A stretch of 64,000 bases of DNA. It comes from Paenibacillus cremeus. Lineage in GTDB: Bacteria; Bacillota; Bacilli; Paenibacillales; NBRC-103111. How positions within the stretch are numbered: the stretch's first letter is position 1; the number at the start of each line of letters is the position of its first letter. Location: assembly GCF_007786445.1 (NCBI RefSeq), contig NZ_VNJI01000019.1:1-64000 (forward strand), written 5' to 3'. The translations under genes and the position numbers were made by a program. The notes beneath the pieces are model-generated. The model was not told the DNA's origin. It was given only the letters and a program-made list of their open reading frames with translations, and ran no database searches. Of the stretch, positions 17,465 through 25,985 are shown piece by piece.

Positions 17465-18850
17465 TTATTTCAGTAATGGCTGCACTTCCTTCTCGATCTT
17501 GGCAATCGTGTCATCCAAGTTGGCATTTTTGTCTAAGAGGTAGAGCTGAAGATATTTTTTCGTGATAGCGTCAATCTGTGTCCATTTCGGATGCTTTGGC
17601 AGCACTCGACCGTTCTTAGCATAAGCTTCCAATGCGATATCGCGGTTGACTTTGAACAAATCCGGGGACAAGAATTTCGTTTTATCGTTCATAACGCTTT
17701 GCCGTACGGGGGCGGAGAAACCCGTGCTGACCAAAATGGCTTGGCCTTCCGGTCCGTTAATGAATTTTTCCAGCTCCCATGCCGCTTCCTTATTTTTGCT
17801 GGCCTTCGGAATGGCGAGACCGGTTGGGGAAATGGCGCCTTCTCTGCTTTTCGGACCTTGAGCCAAAAGCGCAACATCCCATTTGAAAGGCGCATTTTGC
17901 AGGTTTACAATAAAGGATCCTGCGTCGATATGCATGGCAACCTTTTGATTCAGAAACAAGTCCTTCGGAGCTGTGCTTGTATACGTGCTGGGGTTAGGCG
18001 TTGCGTTATATTTATAAATCAGATCGTGCATGTATTGTAATCCTTGTTTGCTTTCCTTGGAGCCGAGCGTAAACTGCTTGCCATCAGCGCTAAAATAGTC
18101 TCCACCCGCCTGCCATATATAGCTTAGATACGAAGTGGAAACCTCCCCTTGGAAGCCAAACCCATAAGTCCGCTTATTGGGATCGTTGTCATTTTTGGTT
18201 AACTTTTGTGCAGCTTCGGCAAACTTATCCCATGTCCAAGAGCTGTCAGGGTAAGGTACTCCCGCTGCGTCAAACATATCCTTGTTGTAGAAAATGGTTC
18301 GCCCGGAGGCATTTCTCGGAAGCGCGTATTGTTCGCCATTGTATTCAAGCGCTTTCATCATTCGATCAAAGTTATCGCCCAGGTTCTCCTTATCCCAGTC
18401 CCGCTTTACCCATTGGGTCACGGGCTCGAGTACTCCACTGGCCGCAAATGAAATCAAATCGGCCGTCGAAAAGTTAATCAGATCGGGCTGTGTTCCACCG
18501 GCGAACTGGGTCTGAATCTTGGTTAAATATTCCGCATCAAGAATATGTACAGGCTCTACCTTAATGTTGGGATACTTTTTCATGAAGGCGTTAACTACAT
18601 TGATGTGAAGCTCTTTGGTCGCGGGATCGCCCCAGAAGGAATATTTGATGCTCCCGGAGATATCCTTAGGATCTTTTGCTGCCGTAGCCGCAGCCGTCGC
18701 TGCAGGCGCTGCCGCCGGCTGATCCTTCTTCTCACTATTCGCTGCTGGAGCTGGCGTATTGGTCGCGGTCGGATTGGCCGGGGCACCGCACGCTGCCAAA
18801 GTAAGCGCTAGCGAGGTTAAAGCAATGGATGATTTTAAAAGCTTTTTCAT
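17465..18850 (-). CDS. Extracellular sugar-binding lipoprotein (CUT1 family)
   Basis: Binding protein of 461 residues with a signal peptide and lipobox LAAC (lipidated Cys 21), followed by a long low-complexity linker rich in Ala, Pro, Thr and Lys before the folded domain. The mature domain has the usual family-1 layout (SFWGDPATKE, QPDLINFSTADL, NGPEGQAILVSTG). GGGAGGT precedes the ATG. It is the first gene of the seven-gene operon, and its upstream region carries a LacI-type palindromic operator. The ligand is probably an acid sugar, given the dehydratase in the operon (inference). Confidence 0.92.
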   Translation of the reverse strand: MKKLLKSSIALTSLALTLAACGAPANPTATNTPAPAANSEKKDQPAAAPAATAAATAAKDPKDISGSIKYSFWGDPATKELHINVVNAFMKKYPNIKVEPVHILDAEYLTKIQTQFAGGTQPDLINFSTADLISFAASGVLEPVTQWVKRDWDKENLGDNFDRMMKALEYNGEQYALPRNASGRTIFYNKDMFDAAGVPYPDSSWTWDKFAEAAQKLTKNDNDPNKRTYGFGFQGEVSTSYLSYIWQAGGDYFSADGKQFTLGSKESKQGLQYMHDLIYKYNATPNPSTYTSTAPKDLFLNQKVAMHIDAGSFIVNLQNAPFKWDVALLAQGPKSREGAISPTGLAIPKASKNKEAAWELEKFINGPEGQAILVSTGFSAPVRQSVMNDKTKFLSPDLFKVNRDIALEAYAKNGRVLPKHPKWTQIDAITKKYLQLYLLDKNANLDDTIAKIEKEVQPLLK

Positions 18851-18906
18851 GTTTCGATCGACCTCCCATGATTAGGTGAGCTGGTTAAAGCTTCTGAAAT
18901 CTCTCA

Positions 18907-18920
18907 AGTAATCGCTTTCA
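18907..18920. promoter_or_regulatory. cre-like element upstream of the seven-gene operon
   Basis: AGTAATCGCTTTCA matches the CcpA consensus TGNAANCGNNNNCA except for the first two bases. It lies 57 bases before the operon's first start codon. Carbon-catabolite control would make sense for a sugar importer, but a match this size can arise by chance. Confidence 0.3.
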
Positions 18921-19009
18921 GAATTATTTAATCACAGACTTCGATCCCTTTTCATCAGAAGATCAACCGAAAACTACTCCTATATGAATCGATAATTTGT
19001 ACATTTGCA

Positions 19010-19023
19010 CAAAAACGTTTTTG
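19010..19023. promoter_or_regulatory. LacI-type operator in front of the seven-gene operon
   Basis: CAAAAACGTTTTTG is a perfect 14-base palindrome with the central CG typical of LacI-family operators. The identical sequence occurs in the promoter region of the adjacent lacI-type gene. It lies 160 bases before the binding-protein start codon, so this regulator very probably controls the operon. Confidence 0.72.
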
Positions 19024-19056
19024 GAGATTTGGAGTCCTGCACAGCAGCAGTGGATC

Positions 19057-20070
19057 TCAACTCTTAGCGTAGTCCGTCGATCCCCTTACGATTAATTGAC
19101 ATGGAAACGTTACTGGTGCCGGATGTTCCTTTGGATCCTCGATCATGCGGATTAAAAATTCCGTGGCTAATTTGCCCTGTTCATACTTCATCAGATTTAC
19201 CGTCGTAAGGGGCGGTTGAGCGTATTTTCCCTCTTTGGTATCCCCAAAGCCTACGATGGAAATATCCTCTGGTACCTGTAACCCGCGCGATCTAAGAATA
19301 TCAATAACCGTCAAAGCCATCGTATCGCTTGCAACAAAAATAGCGGTCACATCGGGCACGGTGTCCATTATTTTTTTTGCGGCTTCACGCGCCCCATTCT
19401 CGGTAAAATAGCCAAACTGCATGAGCTGTGAATCCAGCAGAATCCCTGTCTCATGTAATGCGGAAATGTACCCGTTCACCCGGTCGACTCCAGCCTTGCC
19501 GTAAGTATCTCCCCCGATGAAGCCAATTTTTCGATGTCCCAGCCCGATCAAATGTAAAACGGCATCTTTTGTGCCTTGAAAATTGTCGCATTCGGCGTAG
19601 GAGCAGCGCTCTCCATCCAATTTGAAGTTCACGGTAACGCAGGGAACGCCTAAACGCTCAAGCTCGGCGATTTGATCCTTCTTCTTCTTCTCCTCGCGAT
19701 TAAGAATAAGGAACGCTCCGTCGACGCTTCTTTCCCGGCATAAAGTGGCATACGTGGCACGCTCTTTGTTTCGATTGGAAAAGATCAACAGATCGTATCC
19801 CGCATTTCCAGCAACGGTTCTTACGGCATTGATTTCTTGAATATATGCATCAAAATTTGAACTGATTTGGTCTCCACAAAATAGCGCTATCAAATGGGTC
19901 TTCCTCATCACCAGGCTCCTGGCGGAAGAATTGGGAAAATAATTCAACTCTTCTGCTACCTGCATAATCTTAAGCCTGGTTTCCTGATTAACGTCGGCGT
20001 AATTGTTGAGCGCTCTTGACACGGTTGATACAGATACTCCAGTACGTTTCGCGATCTCTCTTATGGACAT
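19057..20070 (-). CDS. LacI-family transcriptional regulator
   Basis: DNA-binding regulator of 337 residues. The N-terminal helix-turn-helix is IREIAKRTGVSVSTVSRALN, followed by the hinge helix SSARSLV, which normally inserts a Leu in the minor groove of CG-centred palindromes. The rest is a periplasmic-binding-protein-like sensor domain ending in a ligand and dimer region. It lies upstream of the seven-gene operon on the same strand. Identical operators before the operon and in its own promoter indicate repression of the operon plus autoregulation. The effector is presumably the operon's substrate or an intermediate. Confidence 0.93.
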   Translation of the reverse strand: MSIREIAKRTGVSVSTVSRALNNYADVNQETRLKIMQVAEELNYFPNSSARSLVMRKTHLIALFCGDQISSNFDAYIQEINAVRTVAGNAGYDLLIFSNRNKERATYATLCRERSVDGAFLILNREEKKKKDQIAELERLGVPCVTVNFKLDGERCSYAECDNFQGTKDAVLHLIGLGHRKIGFIGGDTYGKAGVDRVNGYISALHETGILLDSQLMQFGYFTENGAREAAKKIMDTVPDVTAIFVASDTMALTVIDILRSRGLQVPEDISIVGFGDTKEGKYAQPPLTTVNLMKYEQGKLATEFLIRMIEDPKEHPAPVTFPCQLIVRGSTDYAKS

Positions 20071-20162
20071 GAGCTTGATATCTTCCTTCCATGTAGTATT
20101 TATCCAGCATTTTGAAATTTCTGTATTGATTAAAAGGAGGACGCTGTTTATAATTACCAGTA

Positions 20163-20176
20163 CAAAAACGTTTTTG
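20163..20176. promoter_or_regulatory. LacI-type operator in the promoter of the lacI-type gene
   Basis: This is the second copy of CAAAAACGTTTTTG, here embedded in a longer near-perfect palindrome beginning and ending in GTAC. It starts six bases after the -10 box of the lacI promoter, where bound repressor would block initiation. Confidence 0.72.
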
Positions 20177-20181
20177 GTACA

Positions 20182-20209
20182 ATTATAAATGAGATTAAGT
20201 TAATGTCAA
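20182..20209 (-). promoter_or_regulatory. Sigma-A promoter of the lacI-type gene
   Basis: On the minus strand TTGACA (20209-20204), a 16-base spacer and TATAAT (20187-20182) form a consensus promoter pointing at the LacI-type gene. The divergent cdaR-like gene begins 28 bases on the other side, so the two share the control region. Confidence 0.75.
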
Positions 20210-20236
20210 CATGAACCCGTTCGGGGAGGCGCCATT

Positions 20237-21370
20237 ATGATATTGACTTCCGAGCTCGTCGCACCTATATTGAAGCAGCTCAGCTCTATTTTTGAAAGCG
20301 TTATTAATGTTACCGATCCTAATGGAAACATCCTCGCCAGCACCGATCCCCAGAAAATCAATACGGTGCTGCCTGAAGCGCTCGAAGCGCAAAAAGCCGG
20401 TGCCGAGAAGGTCCTTCAGCTTGCGCATACGAACTCGGTCCACATTATATTGCCTATCGAGCTATACCATCGGGTTGTGGGAGCCTTAAGCATTGAATAC
20501 CATGGCGAGTTGGATATCGTGCTTCCGGTTGCCCGGGTCATTCGCGTCAATTTGCAGCTTTCGCTTGAACAATACCATATGCAGCAAAAGCAGCAATATC
20601 AAAAAAAAGCGGAAGAAGCATGGCTTTTCGATTTAATCAACCCGAACAGGTTTAACTCGGCGGAGCTGGAGGCTTTCGCGGAAACGATTCAAATCAAATG
20701 CACGGTAAAACGATCCATTCTGCTGGTCCACATTCGTGAGCTGACGATGATCAAAGATGCTGAGCAGCTGTCAGAGAAAAAAAGCAAATTGATGTCCTCC
20801 ATCAGCTCTATTCTGCCAAGCCAAGGCTTGGCAACCTTTTGCGGTGACAGCCGTCTGCTGCTCTGTTTGCCTCTGCTTGGAGATGCTGGAGTTTCAGAGA
20901 AAGCGTTCGCTGATAAGCTGAAGCTTTTATTCGAAAAGTCGGATTATCATGTTTGTATTGGAATTGGTGAAAGGCTGGAAGGCGTTGAGGGTTATCGCGA
21001 TTCCTATTTTCAAGCCCTTCAATGCATCTCTTTGCATCAAAAGCTGCTGCAGGGCATAGGCATCTCCCATATTAACGATTGGGGTCTCGTTCGGCTAATG
21101 GACAGTATCCCGAATAAAATTCGTCAAAAGTTCGCCGATCATTATGATACGTTTCTTATGAAGTTAAGCGCGGAGCAGGAAGAAACGCTCGAAGCGTTCC
21201 TCGAATCCGACCTTAGCGTGAAAGAAGCTGCAGACCGGCTTCACCTGCACCGCAACACCTTACTGTATCGGCTTGATAAGTTAGCCGAACAAATGAAATT
21301 GGACCCTAAGAAATTTAATGATGCGATCATCTATAAGTTACTGCTCATTTGTAAGAGCTTGAATAAATGA
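20237..21370 (+). CDS. CdaR/PucR-family regulator with sugar-diacid recognition domain
   Basis: Transcriptional regulator of 377 residues. Its first ~130 residues match the putative sugar-diacid recognition domain of CdaR (ELVAPILKQLSSIFESVINV at the start). A central GGDEF-like or PucR linker follows. The C-terminus carries the PucR helix-turn-helix (LSVKEAADRLHLHRNTLLYR). CdaR proteins sense glucarate, galactarate or glycerate and activate their catabolism. GGGGAGGC precedes the ATG. It is divergent from the lacI-type gene, so two sensors flank this locus, in keeping with an acid-sugar pathway (inference). Confidence 0.9.
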   Translation: MILTSELVAPILKQLSSIFESVINVTDPNGNILASTDPQKINTVLPEALEAQKAGAEKVLQLAHTNSVHIILPIELYHRVVGALSIEYHGELDIVLPVARVIRVNLQLSLEQYHMQQKQQYQKKAEEAWLFDLINPNRFNSAELEAFAETIQIKCTVKRSILLVHIRELTMIKDAEQLSEKKSKLMSSISSILPSQGLATFCGDSRLLLCLPLLGDAGVSEKAFADKLKLLFEKSDYHVCIGIGERLEGVEGYRDSYFQALQCISLHQKLLQGIGISHINDWGLVRLMDSIPNKIRQKFADHYDTFLMKLSAEQEETLEAFLESDLSVKEAADRLHLHRNTLLYRLDKLAEQMKLDPKKFNDAIIYKLLLICKSLNK

Positions 21371-21411
21371 AGCCCCCGCGGACATTTGCTCCATTGTCCT
21401 TCGAGGGCCCC
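21371..21411. terminator. Weak hairpin between convergent genes
   Basis: GGACA pairs with TGTCC, with flanking GCCC and GGGC, between the cdaR-like stop and the Rieske stop on the other strand. No clear T-run follows on either strand, so its role as a bidirectional terminator is doubtful. Confidence 0.3.
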
Positions 21412-21413
21412 TC

Positions 21414-21815
21414 TTATACATATACGACGACCAAGCCTGACTCCACTTTGACCGGATACGTCTCTACGCTGACCGATTCTTCCTCGGACTCGATCACTAC
21501 TTCGTAGGTTTTTACATTGCATTTATGCGGATCGTAAATCGATTTGCCGTTCGTAATGTCAAATTCCCAGCCATGCCATGGGCAGCGTACAATCTCCCCC
21601 TCCCGGCCATACAAGTATTGGCCTGGCTCCGATGGAAGGGTCATACCGGTAACCCTGCCTAAACATAGTGGCGCATTTTGATGCGGACATGTGTTTTTTA
21701 AAGCATAAAATTGCTGATTCACATGAAATACACCTATGGATCTTCCCTCAAGCATGACGATTTTTCTGCTGCCAGCAGGCATCTCTGTCACTGTTCCTAC
21801 GACGTGCCTCCCCAT
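21414..21815 (-). CDS. Rieske [2Fe-2S] ferredoxin-like protein
   Basis: Small single-domain Rieske protein of 133 residues. Cluster ligands are C43-x-H45 (NTCPHQNAP) and C78-x2-H81 (VRCPWHGWEF). There is no membrane segment or catalytic oxygenase domain, so it would be a soluble electron carrier. It is encoded 12 bases after the amidohydrolase-family gene and surely cotranscribed with it. No oxygenase or reductase partner is in the window. Such Rieske-amidohydrolase neighbours occur in aromatic or hydroxylated-acid catabolism; the actual partner here is unknown. Confidence 0.92.
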   Translation of the reverse strand: MGRHVVGTVTEMPAGSRKIVMLEGRSIGVFHVNQQFYALKNTCPHQNAPLCLGRVTGMTLPSEPGQYLYGREGEIVRCPWHGWEFDITNGKSIYDPHKCNVKTYEVVIESEEESVSVETYPVKVESGLVVVYV

Positions 21816-21827
21816 ACGGTTCCCCCC

Positions 21828-22880
21828 CTATTCCAAGTGGTAAAATTCCTTGGCGTTCTGATAAAATATACGCTGATATAAAGCGTCAGGTAATTTGGGA
21901 AACGCATACTTCGGAGAATCAAAGTCAAAGTGAGGATAATCGCTGGCAAACATCAAAATATGCTCTGCATCCATGGCATCCAAAATATTGAGCAGGTGCG
22001 CGTCGTTATTAGGACGTTCCAACGGTTGAGATGTAACCCGAACATGATCTCTTAAGTATTCACTCGGCAGCTTTTTTAGCCACGGAACCTCATATCTTAA
22101 TGCCTTATAGTTTGCATCCAGTCTCCACATGAGAGGCGCTAACCAGGATACGCCACCTTCGACCAGCACCACTTGCAAGCCAGGGAAGCGTTCAAACACA
22201 CCTTCCGTCAGCATGCTGACAAGATGCGATGCAAACGAATTGCTCAGCAGCGTGAACCACTCAATAAAATGTGTGGGGTATCCTACCGTCGGTGCGTCAT
22301 TAATTCCTACACTGTCGGTACCCGGATGGATGGCAAATGGGAGACCGTATTTCTGACATGCTTCGAAAATGGGATAATACTGACGCTGTCCAAATGCCAC
22401 CCGTGAACCGGAATCCGTCATGACTTGAACGAAATGAGGGTGCCCTGCCCATTTTTCAATCTCTTTCGCAGCGGCGAGCGGATCTTGATGGGCGATCGTG
22501 ATAGAACCCTTGTACACCCCGTCTTCATTGTTATTATCCAGCCACTTATCTGCAAGCCATTGATTATATGCGGCAGCAATGGCAGTGGCAAAGTCCGGAT
22601 CAGGCAGCCAATTGCAAAAGGCTCTCGGCATCAGGATGGCATACTGGATACCATAAACATCAAGGTGATGCCGCCTTAAGTATGCAGGGTCGCTACCGGA
22701 TGGGCCACCGCTTGGCGTTCTCGCGTCCATCCTCCCGTTATTCACCGGATTATTATACATTCCTCTGCCGGCGCCGCTATATCGTTCCTTCCAAGGTTGT
22801 TCCAAATAGTGCTTAATTTCATCAATGCTTGTCGGGTACGGGTGTACGTCACAATCAATGATCCCTTGTTTCCTTGCCAT
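21828..22880 (-). CDS. Amidohydrolase_2-family metal-dependent hydrolase or decarboxylase
   Basis: Protein of about 350 residues with the fold of the ACMSD/resorcylate-decarboxylase group. Visible signatures are DCDVHPYP near the N-terminus, FAIHPGTDS (metal-ligand His), LVEGGVSWL and FASDYPHFDFDSP (catalytic Asp). The first motif has Asp where classical members have the first His of HxH. I chose the ATG giving MARKQGII because AGGAGAGG is five bases upstream. Members hydrolyse C-N or ester bonds, or decarboxylate. Pairing with the Rieske protein suggests a redox step nearby, but the substrate is unknown. Confidence 0.87.
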   Translation of the reverse strand: MARKQGIIDCDVHPYPTSIDEIKHYLEQPWKERYSGAGRGMYNNPVNNGRMDARTPSGGPSGSDPAYLRRHHLDVYGIQYAILMPRAFCNWLPDPDFATAIAAAYNQWLADKWLDNNNEDGVYKGSITIAHQDPLAAAKEIEKWAGHPHFVQVMTDSGSRVAFGQRQYYPIFEACQKYGLPFAIHPGTDSVGINDAPTVGYPTHFIEWFTLLSNSFASHLVSMLTEGVFERFPGLQVVLVEGGVSWLAPLMWRLDANYKALRYEVPWLKKLPSEYLRDHVRVTSQPLERPNNDAHLLNILDAMDAEHILMFASDYPHFDFDSPKYAFPKLPDALYQRIFYQNAKEFYHLE

Positions 22881-23006
22881 GTTATCCTCTCCTATAGTCA
22901 AACTACGGCTCTAGAACCATCTTATAGAAGAGAGGCTTGCAATACATCGGATTAATTTCTAAAAAAACGAAGGGTAAGCGTACGAACATTGTGTGCTTGC
23001 ACAAAC

Positions 23007-24449
23007 CTACCACTCCGCCAGCCGCTCGGGCAGCGGGTCTACCGTCCATGCCATGCGATCGGTCAGCAGCTCCAGCAAGCGAAGCTTTTCCTTCCCGTAG
23101 TACGGATAATGATATAAATTGCGGTGCTCCTTCGGGTCCAGCAGCAGATCGTACAGCTCGCCCTCACCCGCAGAATGGACGCGAACCAGCTTATACCGGC
23201 CGTCGAACACCATCGTGCATTGCGGCGGCAGCTCCGGATGCCACGGCTGGGCGTTATAATACTCACAGTAGACGCTGTCCCTGTGCTTATTCAACTCCGT
23301 CTCCCCTGTTAGCAGGGACCACAAGGAGCGTCCCTGAATACCAGGGTACAGCGGCAGGCTTGAAGCCTCCAGCAGCGTCGGGGCCAGGTCAACTAGCTCG
23401 ACCAATGCCTTGCTGCGCCGCCCACCAGCCACTTTTCCAGGCCAAGCGATCATAAGCGGTACGCGCACCAGCTCTTCGTAGAAGTAGGGACCCTTCCAGT
23501 AAATGCCGTGATCGCCCAGCATTTCCCCATGATCGGACATGAAAATGATGATCGTATTGTCCAGCTCACCGGACTGCTCGAGCTCATCCAACAGCCGACC
23601 TACCTGGGTGTCCAAATGCTCCACCATCGCCCATTGGGATGCGCGTGCAGCTCGATGCTCCAGCTCCGACATTTCCCGATACCGGAACATCGCGTTAAAA
23701 TTATACGCATTCTCGCTATCAATGCGCTGATACCGCGGCTTGTTGTCCAGCTCACCTTCAATGTAATTCGGCAGCGGGATCTGCTCGCCCAACGCCATAT
23801 ACTTCTCCATCAGCTCCTTGGGCGGATCAAACGGATGATGGGGATCGAAATAATTGACGGAGAAAAACCACGGATTGCCATGTCTTCGGTTGGCGCGGAT
23901 GAACGAGATCGCTTCATCGGTGCACCATGTCCCCTGCCGATTCTCCGGATCGTTGCCATAGAACGTCTGCCGGACGCCAGGAATGGGTTCGCGTTTTAGA
24001 GTAGCTCCCTTCTTTTCCAGCCACTGCAAGTAATCATCGAGTGCCCAAGCGTGGCCGCCAACCGCATGAGACCAATGAAACGCGTGGTAACCGTCATCGA
24101 TGCGCTCCTCTACCCCCTTGCAAATATCCGGATGACATGGAGCCAAATGCAGCTTCCCGGCTAATCCGCAAACATACCCTTGCTCGGCGAACAGTTTGGA
24201 CACCAGCTTTTCGTCGTCCGGAATTTTCTGTCCGTTCTGTCTGCACCTGGTTGTTCGCGAATAGCGGCCTGTCATGAAGCTGGCCCGGCTCGGCGTACAA
24301 ACCGGACTTTGGCAATAGGCTTGCTCGAACAAGACTCCCATCTCAGCCAGCCGGTCAATATTCGCTGTGTCGACGATCGAGTTCCCGTAGCAGTGCAGTG
24401 TATCCGTGCGCTGCTGATCCGTACAAATCCAAAGAATATTTGGCTTCAT
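23007..24449 (-). CDS. Sulfatase (choline-sulfatase/iduronate-sulfatase-like branch)
   Basis: Third sulfatase of the window, about 480 residues, from a different branch than the coupled pair: CTDQQRTDTLHCYGN at the start, formylglycine motif CTPSR with Cys 51, KLHLAP, DPHHPFDPP, and FMSDHGEMLGDHG with a following lysine. It has no signal peptide. I chose the third of three clustered ATG codons (MKPNILWI), nine bases after AGGAG. It is last in an operon with a GH51 arabinofuranosidase and an Lpl-type importer, so it probably desulfates an imported, arabinose-containing oligosaccharide (inference). Confidence 0.92.
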   Translation of the reverse strand: MKPNILWICTDQQRTDTLHCYGNSIVDTANIDRLAEMGVLFEQAYCQSPVCTPSRASFMTGRYSRTTRCRQNGQKIPDDEKLVSKLFAEQGYVCGLAGKLHLAPCHPDICKGVEERIDDGYHAFHWSHAVGGHAWALDDYLQWLEKKGATLKREPIPGVRQTFYGNDPENRQGTWCTDEAISFIRANRRHGNPWFFSVNYFDPHHPFDPPKELMEKYMALGEQIPLPNYIEGELDNKPRYQRIDSENAYNFNAMFRYREMSELEHRAARASQWAMVEHLDTQVGRLLDELEQSGELDNTIIIFMSDHGEMLGDHGIYWKGPYFYEELVRVPLMIAWPGKVAGGRRSKALVELVDLAPTLLEASSLPLYPGIQGRSLWSLLTGETELNKHRDSVYCEYYNAQPWHPELPPQCTMVFDGRYKLVRVHSAGEGELYDLLLDPKEHRNLYHYPYYGKEKLRLLELLTDRMAWTVDPLPERLAEW

Positions 24450-24461
24450 CCCCATCATCTC

Positions 24462-25970
24462 CTATGCTCTAAAACGCAGAACGTTCCATGACATCGGTTC
24501 CAATTCGACTGTGCAAAAGCTATGGTTCACAGCAACCGTCTCCAGCTGCTCGGGAACTACGCGGGTCTGATCTGTAGACGAATTGTACGCACCGCCATCC
24601 TCATGCTTCATCACTAAGCGCTCGCACAAAGTGTACTCCCCCCCGAAGCCCCGAAGCTCCAGAGACAGCTCCAACGCGTCCGAGCTGCTTCGGTTCACCG
24701 CGAAGATCGTCAGGTCCCCCGTTTGCTCATCCATGACCGCCACAGAATCGAGCATAGGCGCATCCGTAAAATGCTGCGTGGTCACAGCCGGAACCTCTGC
24801 CTGAACGTTCATCGCAATGCCTCGCCCAAAGAGTGACGCATGCAAATACGGGTAATACACCGATTGCTTCCAAGCCGTTCCATCCGAAGAGGTCATGACC
24901 GGACCAAAAACATTAACGAGCTGGGCTAAGCAGGCGATTTTGACGCGATCGCTGTGCTTGAGCAGCGAAATGATCATATTGCCGAACACGACGGCATCGG
25001 CCATCGAGTAATTGCCCTCGCACAGTGCAGGCGCAAACGTCCAAGGCTCGACGTCGTTCTTTTTCCAATTGCCGGGTACCACATTCCACTCGTCAAAGGA
25101 AAGGTTCATCACCTTACTCGAGCGCTTTTTCGCTTTCACATAGTCACAGGTGGCCGTGATGGATTCAATATACCGGTCCATCTGGATCCCTTTGAGCAAG
25201 TAATTGTCCAGGTCGTCCTCTTTGTTGTCGATGTACAAATGCACCGAGAGATAATCGGCTTGCTCGTAGATCAGCTCCATCACCGTCGCATCCCACTGTG
25301 GGAACGTTGGAAGGTTCATACTAGAGCTCCCGCAGGCCACCAGCTCAATCGATGGATCGATCCGCTTCATTACCTTGGCGGTTTCTCGGGCCAGTACCCC
25401 GTATTCCTCCGCCGACTTGTTGCATATCTGCCACGGACCGTCCATCTCGTTGCCGAGGCACCATACCTTGTAATCATACGGCTCCGTCCGGCCATGCTTC
25501 TTCCTAAGCTCACTGAAGGCGGTGCCGCCCTTCACATTGCAGTACTCCAGCAGCTGAGCTGCAGCTTCCACGCCTCGGGTGCCGAGGTTGACGGCCATCA
25601 TAACCTCCGAACCGGCCCGATCCGCCCAGCCGTGAAATTCGTTCAACCCGACTTCGTTGGGCTCAATGCTCTTCCAAGCCGCGTCCATACGTACCGGACG
25701 CTCTGCCTTCGGACCGACGCTGTCCTCCCAGCGAAAGCCTGAGACAAAGTTGCCGCCAGGATAGCGGATCATCGGAACCTGAAGCTCCTGAACCATAGCC
25801 AGCACATCCTGCCGGAAGCCGCTCGCATCCGCTTCTGCATGCTTAGGATCATAGATGCCGCCATAGACGCAGCGACCCATATGCTCAATAAATCCTCCAT
25901 AGATGCGAGGATCGATCCGGGAGATCGTATAGTCCCGGTCGATCACCGCTTTTCCCCGTTGAACAGCCAT
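24462..25970 (-). CDS. Alpha-L-arabinofuranosidase, glycoside hydrolase family 51
   Basis: Retaining exo-glycosidase of about 502 residues that removes terminal arabinofuranose from arabinan or arabinoxylan fragments. Family landmarks are YGGFIEHMGRCVYGGIYDP, IRYPGGNFVSGFRWEDSVGP, the acid/base Glu 175 in CLGNEMDGPW and the nucleophile Glu 294 in SFDEWNV. It lacks a signal peptide, as do most intracellular GH51 enzymes of this type. The ATG follows GGGGAG by eight bases. It sits between the binding protein and the sulfatase, pointing to an arabinose-decorated substrate for this importer. Confidence 0.95.
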   Translation of the reverse strand: MAVQRGKAVIDRDYTISRIDPRIYGGFIEHMGRCVYGGIYDPKHAEADASGFRQDVLAMVQELQVPMIRYPGGNFVSGFRWEDSVGPKAERPVRMDAAWKSIEPNEVGLNEFHGWADRAGSEVMMAVNLGTRGVEAAAQLLEYCNVKGGTAFSELRKKHGRTEPYDYKVWCLGNEMDGPWQICNKSAEEYGVLARETAKVMKRIDPSIELVACGSSSMNLPTFPQWDATVMELIYEQADYLSVHLYIDNKEDDLDNYLLKGIQMDRYIESITATCDYVKAKKRSSKVMNLSFDEWNVVPGNWKKNDVEPWTFAPALCEGNYSMADAVVFGNMIISLLKHSDRVKIACLAQLVNVFGPVMTSSDGTAWKQSVYYPYLHASLFGRGIAMNVQAEVPAVTTQHFTDAPMLDSVAVMDEQTGDLTIFAVNRSSSDALELSLELRGFGGEYTLCERLVMKHEDGGAYNSSTDQTRVVPEQLETVAVNHSFCTVELEPMSWNVLRFRA

Positions 25971-25985
25971 TGTCACCACTCCCCA

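Noticed and set aside
18595-18811. Arg-rich short frames opposite the linker of the sugar-binding lipoprotein
   Set aside because: They only reflect the Ala/Pro/Thr low-complexity linker read in other frames.
22920-23006. Possible terminator after the third sulfatase (T-run near 22960)
   Set aside because: The minus-strand T-run is present, but no stem of more than about five pairs directly precedes it, so I do not call it.
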